From Pseudolabrys sp035718275 (GTDB lineage Bacteria > Pseudomonadota > Alphaproteobacteria > Rhizobiales > Xanthobacteraceae), in contig DASTHI010000050.1 in the NCBI GenBank assembly GCA_035718275.1, positions 1-64,000 of the forward strand: 64,000 nucleotides of DNA, given 5' to 3'. Position 1 is the first letter of the stretch. Each line of letters starts with the position of its first letter. Both the position numbers and the translations under genes were made by a program. This document shows positions 16,560 through 23,179 of the stretch, piece by piece. Below the pieces are notes generated by a model that saw only the letters and a list, made by a program, of their open reading frames with translations, was not told where the DNA came from and searched no databases.

Positions 16560-16790
16560 GTGTCTGTTGCCATCAAGCCGCCGATCTGTCCGCACTGCCA
16601 CGTTGCGGTTGAGTGGTTCAATTCCGTTCGTACCCCGCACACCACCGACACGCTCACGCATTTCTTTCGCTGTCCGCACTGCCATCTGGTGCAGGAGCTT
16701 TCAATGCGACAAACGGAGTCGAGCGCCTTGCCTTCGGACTTGCCGCAATCGAGCACTGCCAAGAACAAGACGGCTCATGATCACGATTAG
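16560..16790 (+). CDS. Small zinc-ribbon-like protein
   Basis: A 76-residue protein with two CPHC knuckles (ICPHCHVAVEWF and FRCPHCHLVQEL) about 25 residues apart, a zinc-ribbon pattern that suggests binding of one zinc ion. The start is GTG 16560, preceded by CAAGGGG. The C-terminal third is polar and probably disordered. Function unknown; nucleic-acid binding or a metal site in a larger complex are both possible. Confidence 0.55.
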   Translation: MSVAIKPPICPHCHVAVEWFNSVRTPHTTDTLTHFFRCPHCHLVQELSMRQTESSALPSDLPQSSTAKNKTAHDHD

Positions 16791-16837
16791 TGTACCTCCC
16801 AATCGCGATTGGTGCACCTTCCGAGCGAGGTCCTGAA

Positions 16838-16945
16838 ATGGCGCTGAGCAACCTGTCTTTCGCCGCCGTGTTCATCGCGGCGCTGCTGGGATGTCTAACC
16901 GTCCTTCTGATCGTCTGGTATCGACGCCCGAAAGAGGGCGGTTAA
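16838..16945 (+). CDS. 35-residue single-span membrane protein
   Basis: MALSNLSFAAVFIAALLGCL then TVLLIVWYRRPKEGG: one transmembrane helix with a positively charged C-terminal tail, so probably N-out/C-in. CGAGG lies upstream of the ATG. Function unknown; the clean hydrophobic/charged layout supports a real gene. Confidence 0.5.
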   Translation: MALSNLSFAAVFIAALLGCLTVLLIVWYRRPKEGG

Positions 16946-17184
16946 AGTACATGGCGAAAGCCCCGTCAGCTATTGCGAACACGCACGACAACCATATTTA
17001 CAGTTCGATGATTGCAATACGGGCCCGGCACGGCTACATATCAGCATTCGCGATTGCGCCTGACCTTGTCACTTCGGCCCTACGGCCCTCCCCAAGACAC
17101 GCAAAATCCCGGATACGAGAGCCCACGCAAAATGGTTTGCATGGGTAATGACGCCTTTGCGCGTTTCCAAAAAGGAGGCCTTTG

Positions 17185-17394
17185 ATGGCCACAGGTACTG
17201 TTAAATTTTTCAATTCGCAAAAGGGTTTCGGCTTTATCGTTCAAGACAGTGGAGGCCCCGACGTGTTTGTTCACATTTCGGCGGTCGAGCGCGCTGGCAT
17301 GCACAATCTCGTCGAAGGCCAGAAGCTTTCGTTCGATGTGCAAGCCGATCCGCGCAGCGGCAAGTCCGCTGCCGCAAACCTGCAATCGATCTGA
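17185..17394 (+). CDS. cspA: Cold-shock protein (CspA family)
   Basis: A 69-residue single cold-shock domain with intact RNA-binding motifs: RNP1-like KGFGFIV and RNP2-like VFVHIS. It acts as an RNA chaperone or antiterminator in the cytoplasm. ATG 17185 follows AAAAAGGAGG, a near-ideal site; a TTG one codon earlier is in frame but closer than usual. The 240-bp upstream stretch may include a long regulated 5' leader as is usual for csp genes, which is inference. Confidence 0.93.
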   Translation: MATGTVKFFNSQKGFGFIVQDSGGPDVFVHISAVERAGMHNLVEGQKLSFDVQADPRSGKSAAANLQSI

Positions 17395-17495
17395 CGTTAT
17401 TTCCGAAGAAGCGCCGGTGCGAAAGCGCTGGCGTTTCGAAACCAGGATAACAGCCATGCCGGCGTTCATGTCGGCGGTACAGCTCAGCTGCAGCG

Positions 17496-17690
17496 ATGCA
17501 CAGATATTCGATCGGCCAGCTTGTCTATTTCGAAGGGGCGTCCCAGTACAACGCTGCGCGCGGCCAATACAAGATCGTCAGCTTGGTGCCAATCGAGAAA
17601 GACAATAAGGTGATTTATCGAATCAAGAACCCGACCGAAGCATTCGAGCGTACAGCGGAAGAACACCAGCTGACGATTGCGGCTGCATAA
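17496..17690 (+). CDS. Conserved small protein, SH3-like
   Basis: A 64-residue protein, MHRYSIGQLVYFEGASQYNA with later YKIVSLVP and VIYRIKNPTEAFERTAEEHQL. The alternating hydrophobic strands and the IGQLVYF opening resemble small SH3-like barrel proteins common in Rhizobiales. No function is known. It follows cspA by about 100 bp and precedes rpsU, all on the plus strand. Confidence 0.7.
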   Translation: MHRYSIGQLVYFEGASQYNAARGQYKIVSLVPIEKDNKVIYRIKNPTEAFERTAEEHQLTIAAA

Positions 17691-17773
17691 TCTTTTGCGG
17701 CGCCTCTCGGGTGTATGGTTACGATTCATTCGATCTTCTTATGTCGCTGCTCTCTAGATGAAGGAACAACAAT

Positions 17774-18049
17774 TTGCGGATTTTGGTACGCGATAACAAT
17801 ATCGATCAGGCTCTCCGTGTTTTGAAAAAGAAAATGCAGCGTGAAGGCGTTTTTCGCGAAATGAAGCAGCGGCGCTCCTACGAAAAGCCTTCAGAGCGCA
17901 AAAACCGGGAAAAATCGGAGGCGATTCGCCGGGCGCGCAAGCTCGCGCGTAAAAAGGCGCAACGCGAGGGGCTCATCCCCGACACTCGCAAGAAGAAGTT
18001 GATGGACGCAAAGAAAGCCAGCCAAAGTCGGCCGTTGCCGTTCAACTGA
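17774..18049 (+). CDS. rpsU: 30S ribosomal protein S21
   Basis: A 91-residue basic protein matching S21, a small-subunit protein important for initiation: RILVRDNNIDQALRVLKKKM, REGVFREMKQRRSYEKPSERKNREKSEAIRRARKL. The start is TTG 17774, giving MRILVRDNN as in homologs, with AAGGA upstream. The C-terminus is extended and basic as is usual in alphaproteobacteria. Many Rhizobiales carry two S21 copies, one near cspA, as here. Confidence 0.92.
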   Translation: MRILVRDNNIDQALRVLKKKMQREGVFREMKQRRSYEKPSERKNREKSEAIRRARKLARKKAQREGLIPDTRKKKLMDAKKASQSRPLPFN

Positions 18050-18070
18050 TGCCACGGCCATAACCACTTT

Positions 18071-18271
18071 ATGACCGATCATCCCGATTTTTCCGTTATC
18101 GTGAAGAACGAAGGGGCCGCTCAGTGGGAATGGGAGATTTATCGTGCCGGCCGGAAGAGTCCGATCAAGCGTTCTGAGGTTTTCTTCAGTAATGAAGCTG
18201 AGGCCAATCGCGCCGGAAGAAAAGCGCTGACCTTGTTTCTGAGCAACTTCCAAAATGAAGCCCCCAGATGA
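18071..18271 (+). CDS. Conserved small protein of unknown function
   Basis: A 66-residue soluble protein (DFSVIVKNEGAAQWEWEIYRAGRKSPIKRSE, then FFSNEAEANRAGRKALTLFL). The strand-strand-helix pattern and the WEWEIYRAGR signature are typical of a small conserved hypothetical family in Bradyrhizobium-like genomes. It shares an ATGA overlap with the next gene, so the pair is translationally coupled. Confidence 0.7.
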   Translation: MTDHPDFSVIVKNEGAAQWEWEIYRAGRKSPIKRSEVFFSNEAEANRAGRKALTLFLSNFQNEAPR

Positions 18272-18531
18272 TGATTAATTGTCGGCTGACCACGCTGTTC
18301 GTCGTTGTCTTTGTCGGTTATTTCCTGCCGGCAGAAGCTCAACCCCTCAAGAAAGAACCCGACGAAAAGCAATTATCTTGTGGGCAGAAAGTGCTTGTCG
18401 ATAACCACACTTGTCCAGAGGATCAGATTTTAGAAGTGACCGGCAGTTGTCTCCGAACCCCAGCGCCGATCGACTCAATGCGGACGCAGAAGGGAACCCA
18501 ATATCATTGCGTCCGGCGCAAACGGGAATAG
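18268..18531 (+). CDS. Small secreted Cys-containing protein
   Basis: An 87-residue protein with a signal peptide (TTLFVVVFVGYFLPAEA) and a mature domain LSCGQKVLVDNHTCPEDQILEVTGS ending in HCVRRKRE. The GQxVLVDxxxCPxxQIxxVTG pattern resembles a small secreted family I know as DUF6719-like; that link is from memory. Four Cys could form two disulfides. ATGA overlap with the upstream gene. Confidence 0.65.
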   Translation: MMINCRLTTLFVVVFVGYFLPAEAQPLKKEPDEKQLSCGQKVLVDNHTCPEDQILEVTGSCLRTPAPIDSMRTQKGTQYHCVRRKRE

Positions 18532-18643
18532 GGGGCCTTTAAAACTGTTATTTCGTCCTTGCCGGATGCTCAAGAAAGCCAGCTAGAAAAAAGATGCCTG
18601 CGCAACCCGACCGGGCTGCGCAAGCAGTACGCGGCACTGAGGT

Positions 18644-18982
18644 CTAGCGGTGGTGCTCCCGACGGTGCTCGCGGCGGTGCTCGCGTCGAAGCTCCCTGTG
18701 CAAGTGCCCACCATGCCAGCCGTGCCAACCGTAAGGTCCGCCCCAACCCAGTCCGCGGCGGAAGGCATAACCGCAGCGATACCATCCGGGCCCGTGCCAG
18801 CCGTTGTCGTACCAACAATAACGCGTTCCTCGCCAAACGTACTGCACGTCAATCAGATTGGTAGATGTACCAAGCAGTATATCATGTGGAGCAGCAACAC
18901 CGGCCGCCCGACTATTTCCTGCAAAAAAACTCACGCCAGCAACCATCGCAGTAGCGGCGAGAATAACTGAAAGCTTGCGCAT
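18644..18982 (-). CDS. Small secreted Gly/His/Arg-rich protein
   Basis: A 112-residue protein with a signal peptide (MRKLSVILAATAMVAGVSFFAGNSRA), a Trp/Tyr/Gly-rich middle (RYCWYDNGWHGPGWYRCGYAF) and a C-terminal run of RREH units. ATG 18982 is preceded by AAGGAGAAAAG. The His-rich tail could bind metal, an inference. Similar short secreted GWHGPG proteins are common in Bradyrhizobium-like bacteria. Confidence 0.7.
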   Translation of the reverse strand: MRKLSVILAATAMVAGVSFFAGNSRAAGVAAPHDILLGTSTNLIDVQYVWRGTRYCWYDNGWHGPGWYRCGYAFRRGLGWGGPYGWHGWHGGHLHRELRREHRREHRREHHR

Positions 18983-19275
18983 TCTTTTCTCCTTAGCTTG
19001 CACAATCACAATTGGACGCCCCTTCGCATGAATGGGTCCTGAACCAAAAGCGTTCGAAATATGGCTCGTGCCGATGACTGGCGGCAGCATCTTGGATTCA
19101 TCGATACCGTTTTTGTCCTTGCCTGTGTGCTTGCGTCACCGAGAGCTGAGAGGCGGGGTTGGACGGTGCGCTGCAACGCGGGATCTTCTTGGCGCCATTG
19201 CTGATATCTGATTCGCCTGACAGCGGACCACGTCTTTGTCCGCAATCGTTGTCCCGAATCAGTTACTGATGATGG

Positions 19276-19815
19276 ATGTTGCCGATCCGCTGGCTGATAC
19301 CGATAATCGCTCTGCTCTTTATCGCGACGCTTCTGCCGCTCGGATTCAACGCGACGAGTATTTCGCAGAAAGAAAGAGCTTTGCCCGCCGGTCCGCTGGC
19401 GAACAAGCTGCAAGACCGACCCGAAATCACCGCCACCATTGCGAGCCGTGGTCTAACCGCACCGAAAGCCGAAATCCTGGCAGATCATGCAAATGAAAGT
19501 TCGCCCGCAATCTTCGGATCGTCGCTCAACGCATCCGGTTCGAAGGTCGGAGGCGCCTCTGGTATCACGCAGCCGCCCGATCAGAGCACAACTGGATCAG
19601 TGTCAGCGCAATCGGCAGCAACTGTTGCTTCGGTGAGCAAAACCTCCGTGCAGGCAAAGCGGAAAGCTCAAAAGCGTCGGCGCGCTACAGCCGCATGGAC
19701 TGCAAATCGGCAATCATTTGATGCGTTCGGAAGCGCACAGTGGAAGCACAATGCCGGCGGTACAAACCGGCAGCCCATTAGGCAGGTGCCACCGCCGAAT
19801 TTCACTCCCAATTGA
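19276..19815 (+). CDS. Membrane-anchored or exported unknown protein
   Basis: A 179-residue protein starts with a hydrophobic helix (IPIIALLFIATLLPLGF) and continues as a low-complexity Ser/Ala/Thr-rich domain with a basic patch (KRKAQKRRRATAAW). No catalytic motif is visible. The start ATG 19276 puts the anchor at the N-terminus. The family is not recognised. Confidence 0.6.
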   Translation: MLPIRWLIPIIALLFIATLLPLGFNATSISQKERALPAGPLANKLQDRPEITATIASRGLTAPKAEILADHANESSPAIFGSSLNASGSKVGGASGITQPPDQSTTGSVSAQSAATVASVSKTSVQAKRKAQKRRRATAAWTANRQSFDAFGSAQWKHNAGGTNRQPIRQVPPPNFTPN

Positions 19816-19920
19816 AGATCTAAGTACCGCAACAGATGAGTTGTTGTGGTACTGAGTAGAGTCAGAATCGATGTATTTTTCGCAAACTCGTACTGCGTGG
19901 GGGAGTCCCCTCGAGTCAAA

Positions 19921-19980
19921 ATGATGCTCGCCCTTTGGCTGTTGGTGGCCTGTATTCTCGTCAGTGCGATGTTTCGCTGA
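19921..19980 (+). CDS. Possible 19-residue hydrophobic peptide
   Basis: ATGATGCTC to TGA encodes MMLALWLLVACILVSAMFR, a potential single membrane helix, in an otherwise empty 240-bp gap. A weak GGGGAG lies 15 bp upstream. It is too short to be sure, and the ribosome site is poor. Confidence 0.2.
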   Translation: MMLALWLLVACILVSAMFR

Positions 19981-20056
19981 ATTGCTACGGCTTTGAATTG
20001 CCAGGAAACTTTTTCAATTTTCAAAAGTTATTGTTGCGGCGTTCCAGGGGCGCATC

Positions 20057-20497
20057 GTGGCAACTATTCTGATCCTCGAAGATGACGAGCAGGTGCGTGT
20101 GCTCGCTGCATCCTTTCTCGAAGGGGAGGGCCACAACGCATTGACCGCGTCTACCGGAGATCAAGCTCTCGCGGTTCTAAAAAGTGAGCAGAAAATTGAT
20201 GTGCTCTTTACGGACCTGAATGTACAGCAGGATCCGGAGGCCGGCTTGAAGCTGGCACGCAAAGCGGCTGCCCTGCGGCCTGGTCTTAAAGTTGTCTACA
20301 CCTCTGGTCAGGGTATGACCGATGGTATGGCCGAACTTTTCGTAGACCATGCAGCGTTTTTGCCCAAGCCTTACACGACAGAGCAACTCGGTACGATGTT
20401 GCTTACGAAGTTCGGGTTCGGAGCCAGCGCGAAGCCGGATGGAGGCGGTGCAGTTCTGGAGCGAGGCTGGGATAAGCCTGGCAATCTGAATCGCTAA
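20057..20497 (+). CDS. Single-domain response regulator (CheY-like receiver)
   Basis: A 146-residue receiver domain. The acidic pocket (LEDDE), the phosphorylated Asp (VLFTDLN), the switch Thr/Ser (YTSGQ) and the Lys of FLPKPYT are all present. There is no output domain; the last 25 residues are a Gly-rich tail. The start is GTG 20057. No histidine kinase lies nearby, so it is an orphan. It stands 165 bp upstream of the first lanthipeptide precursor, but a separate promoter region lies between. Confidence 0.88.
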   Translation: MATILILEDDEQVRVLAASFLEGEGHNALTASTGDQALAVLKSEQKIDVLFTDLNVQQDPEAGLKLARKAAALRPGLKVVYTSGQGMTDGMAELFVDHAAFLPKPYTTEQLGTMLLTKFGFGASAKPDGGGAVLERGWDKPGNLNR

Positions 20498-20550
20498 TCA
20501 CGATTTCGCTGCTGCCGATAGCAATCCAAACCCAAACAAATCGCACTTTC

Positions 20551-20589
20551 TGTGATTTTCGTCACACGGTTTCTGTGACCGGGGTCACA
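20551..20589 (+). promoter_or_regulatory. Two CRP-like palindromes upstream of lanthipeptide precursor 1
   Basis: TGTGATTTTCGTCACA (20551-20566) and TGTGACCGGGGTCACA (20574-20589) are both perfect TGTGA-N6-TCACA sites, centred 23 bp apart. A TAAATT hexamer at 20611-20616 would give a start near 20623, placing the second site at about -41.5, the class II activator position. The sites are seen; the regulator is not identified in the window. Confidence 0.75.
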
Positions 20590-20622
20590 TGCGTCAGCCG
20601 CGCACTATCCTAAATTTAGCTC

Positions 20623-20643
20623 AGCTCCGGGCAGGAGCTTTTT
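20623..20643 (+). promoter_or_regulatory. 5' leader stem-loop with T run before precursor 1
   Basis: AGCTCC-GGGCA-GGAGCT followed by TTTTT forms a 6-bp stem just upstream of the AGAGGAG ribosome site of the precursor. It could be a 5' stabilising hairpin or a small attenuator. Confidence 0.4.
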
Positions 20644-20662
20644 GCATCAGAGGAGCAAAGTC

Positions 20663-20809
20663 ATGAGTGACATCACGCGCGAACAGACCGAAGACGACGT
20701 GCTGACCTACGATGTCTCGGACGAAGTCTTGGAGACGGCCGTGGGAAATATCGTTGCGGGCAGCTACACGCTCGGCAGCTGCACGGGACTGTCTGTTTGT
20801 CCAGGCTAG
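20663..20809 (+). CDS. lanA: Class II lanthipeptide precursor 1
   Basis: A 48-residue peptide with an acidic leader (EDDVLTYDVSDEVLETAVG) and a short core, SYTLGSCTGLSVCPG. The core holds Thr36, Thr41 and Ser44 as dehydration candidates and Cys40 and Cys46 as thiols for two rings. A VG/AG-type protease site precedes the core. The leader and 13 of 14 core residues match the second precursor next to the LanM gene at 34.4 kb, which is the main evidence that this is a LanM substrate. ATG 20663 follows AGAGGAG. It sits alone behind its own double CRP-like promoter; LanM is 14 kb away, so modification would be in trans. Confidence 0.8.
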   Translation: MSDITREQTEDDVLTYDVSDEVLETAVGNIVAGSYTLGSCTGLSVCPG

Positions 20810-20866
20810 GCGCTGACACGAATAGCCTCAGCGTTCAAAAGTCCACTCGACCCTGAGCTTGTTCTA

Positions 20867-20899
20867 GACCCTGCAACAGCCGCGTGGCTGTGCAGGGTC
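20867..20899 (+). terminator. Long stem-loop downstream of precursor 1
   Basis: GACCCTGC-A-ACAGCC-GCGT-GGCTGT-GCAGGGTC folds into a 14-bp stem with one bulged A, 58 bp after the precursor stop. A run of five T follows only about 20 bp later, so it is either a weak terminator or an mRNA 3'-end stabiliser. Confidence 0.55.
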
Positions 20900-21207
20900 A
20901 TTGCCATGCGGCAGCCTTTTTGGAGTCGCGAAGTCAGACGGCTTTGGCGGCGCGTCCGATCAATTCGAACTGTTGGACAATTCAGATACAGGCAAGAGAG
21001 TAGATGCATCTGGAAGCGGATGACAAGCAGCGATCGGTTCGCACCGCGGTCGTTTTTGCGGTGCTAGCGAGCAGCGGGACCGTGCTGGTTGGCGCATGAC
21101 GTTCAATAGAATCTGAGATCTTTCGAGCGCGCGGGTCCTGTTTAACTTAGAGTGCTAGGACCCGAAATGTCAGCCGTTTCTGAATACAGCTGCCGTGGCG
21201 ATTGGGC
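20900..21207. other. Intergenic stretch, no supported gene
   Basis: About 310 bp between the precursor-1 stem-loop and the convergent membrane protein gene. Short frames are present on both strands without ribosome sites. Nothing recognisable was seen. Confidence 0.35.
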
Positions 21208-21645
21208 TCAAACCTGCACGCGCCGCCGCCTCCGACGCCAGGAGAACAAGTAAATGCTGTAGGGAATGACGACCATCACAATGAACAAGAAAAAGTAAGG
21301 CAGCTGCAATGGTCGATCACTCTTTCTGAATTGTTCCGCAATTTCAATTAGCCAATATCCTTGCCATAGAACAAAAGCGATCCAGCCGAACAGCCTCCGA
21401 GTTTGCGGGCGGTCGGCAGCGTTCACGTTTGGGGCTGGCTGTGGCGGGACCGCCTGGCCGGACCGTTGCATCAGCCGCCTGCGATTTTCGATCAATTTTT
21501 CGCGCCGCTTGGCACGGATCGCATCCCTGATTGCCAGACGCCTCTCGCGCCGGTCATGCAACCGATTCTGCACGAGCTCCTTTGCCAGATACAGCATGCA
21601 GCCGATGGCCAGGATCCAGCCAAGGATTATCACAAGGTTCAGCAT
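21208..21645 (-). CDS. Membrane protein of unknown function
   Basis: A 145-residue protein with an N-terminal helix (LVIILGWILAIGCMLYLA), a highly basic cytoplasmic stretch (DRRERRLAIRDAIRAKRREK) and two further helices (LFGWIAFVLWQGYWLIEIA and PYFFLFIVMVVIPYSIYLF), ending in a run of Arg. No family recognised. Divergent from the small secreted protein on its right. A role in the neighbouring peptide systems is possible but unsupported. Confidence 0.65.
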   Translation of the reverse strand: MLNLVIILGWILAIGCMLYLAKELVQNRLHDRRERRLAIRDAIRAKRREKLIENRRRLMQRSGQAVPPQPAPNVNAADRPQTRRLFGWIAFVLWQGYWLIEIAEQFRKSDRPLQLPYFFLFIVMVVIPYSIYLFSWRRRRRRVQV

Positions 21646-21806
21646 CGGGCGCCGTCCGCGGGTTCCGCCAAGGCAGGTTTATGGGTTACATCATAGCTTA
21701 CCGCCATGAATAATGCATAAAATTCAGAACCAGTGTGAGCAGGGCCACAAAGCACGACGCCCACTTGTGCAACTCTTCAGTCTGGGAGGCAGCACAGGAG
21801 GCTCAC

Positions 21807-21998
21807 ATGTGCAGATCACTAAAGATCGCATTAGTCGTCACGGGACTTTTGCTGGGCCTACTCGCTTCGCAGAGCACCGCAGTTGTAAATACGCGAATCG
21901 CAACATCGCCAGGCAACACGGCCATCGTACACGGGTTGCATGTGGCCCTGCCTGGCAACATGAAAAACTTTCCGCCCGAGAGGGTGCCTCTTCCCTGA
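21807..21998 (+). CDS. Small secreted protein of unknown function
   Basis: A 63-residue protein whose first 25 residues form a signal peptide (MCRSLKIALVVTGLLLGLLASQSTA). The mature part is about 38 residues with no Cys and no known motif. ATG 21807 is preceded by CAGGAGG, a strong ribosome site, so it replaces the longer frame from 21735. Confidence 0.55.
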   Translation: MCRSLKIALVVTGLLLGLLASQSTAVVNTRIATSPGNTAIVHGLHVALPGNMKNFPPERVPLP

Positions 21999-22204
21999 TG
22001 AATGGAGAAGCAGGTTATCCCCGTGGGGGCTGAGAGACGACGGCTTCATTGCGGCCGCTGCCGGACTTCGGCATTCCGCAGGGAGATTGGTGGCAGATCG
22101 TTGATTCGCGACCAGTGAGATCCGGCCGAGTTCGCAAGGCGCGGATCCAAAATGCGGCAAGACGCGCACGCGCTCACTGCTTGGAATTAGTCGCGTTGAG
22201 AAAT

Positions 22205-22220
22205 TGTGATGCAGATCACA
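22205..22220. promoter_or_regulatory. CRP-like palindrome upstream of the HD-domain gene
   Basis: TGTGATGCAGATCACA is a perfect TGTGA-N6-TCACA site, 61 bp before the HD-domain start codon. It has the same consensus as the two sites in front of lanthipeptide precursor 1, suggesting shared control. Confidence 0.65.
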
Positions 22221-22280
22221 GCGTAGGGAACGGCCCTATCGATACCATGACACAAGACGTCCATGTGCCGGGGGGCGCAC

Positions 22281-23123
22281 ATGATTACCGTTCCCGAGCT
22301 TTCTGCCGAAGCGCTGGGATCTTTCCTGGCGACGCATCTTGGCCGGCGTTTTGCGTCTACAGACGGTCAGCTGGCGGAACTCGTACCGTCGGTTGCCCGT
22401 CTTGCATTGGAATGCATCGGCAACAGCGATGCCCTTTACCACAACGTCGAGCACACGATGCTCGTAACGTTGGTCGGCTACGACATCATGAAGGGGCGCG
22501 CGTTACTGACCTCGACGCAGCCCGACGATTTCGCACACGTACTCGTTGCCTGTCTACTTCACGACATCGGCTATGTGCGGGGAATACTAAAAGGAGACAG
22601 CCCAGAAGGATATGTTATCGATGCGGACGGGCGGCGCGCCACTTTACCGCGAGGATCATCCGATGCGGCGCTGCTGCAATACCATGTGGACAGATCAAAG
22701 CTGTTCGTCATGGATAGAATAGGCAGCAGCGACTTTCTTGACGCGGAAAGAATTGCGCGGGCGATCGAGTTCACCCGATTTCCGACGGTCACGGAGCCGG
22801 TTTGCAAGAACGGTGAAGAAGGGTCACTCGTGCGCGCGGCCGATCTGATCGGGCAGCTTGGAGATCCTCAATACCTGCGCAAAGCTAATGCTCTCTATCA
22901 CGAATTCGAGGAAGTCGGTCTCAACAGGCAGCTTGGATATGGTTCGCCAGCCGACCTCACAGACTTGTACCCGCAGTTCTACTGGAAGACAGTGTCGCCT
23001 TACATCCAGACCGCGATCCGCTATCTCAACGTGACATCAAGCGGCCGGCAATGGATCGCAAACCTCTACAGCAATGTTTTCCGCGCGGAACGGGATCTCA
23101 GACTTTCAGGACCCCAGCGCTAA
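22281..23123 (+). CDS. HD-domain phosphohydrolase-like protein
   Basis: A 280-residue soluble protein with the metal-binding pattern of HD hydrolases: HNVEHT near residue 60, LLHDIG near residue 97 and a later Asp in RAADLIGQLGD. Members cleave phosphoester bonds of nucleotides or signalling molecules. ATG 22281 is preferred because a G-rich stretch precedes it; ATG 22263 is in frame but lacks a site. A CRP-like palindrome lies upstream. The gene is convergent with the lasso-type operon, and any connection to it is unproven. Confidence 0.82.
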   Translation: MITVPELSAEALGSFLATHLGRRFASTDGQLAELVPSVARLALECIGNSDALYHNVEHTMLVTLVGYDIMKGRALLTSTQPDDFAHVLVACLLHDIGYVRGILKGDSPEGYVIDADGRRATLPRGSSDAALLQYHVDRSKLFVMDRIGSSDFLDAERIARAIEFTRFPTVTEPVCKNGEEGSLVRAADLIGQLGDPQYLRKANALYHEFEEVGLNRQLGYGSPADLTDLYPQFYWKTVSPYIQTAIRYLNVTSSGRQWIANLYSNVFRAERDLRLSGPQR

Positions 23124-23179
23124 GCCCGATTGGAGCCTGTCCTGTTGAATGGATCATCTGGTGTGGTTTCTGAGAAGTT

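Noticed and set aside
20806..21009. A 67-residue minus-strand frame downstream of precursor 1
   Set aside because: It overlaps the strong stem-loop after the precursor, lacks a ribosome site and has no coding-like composition.
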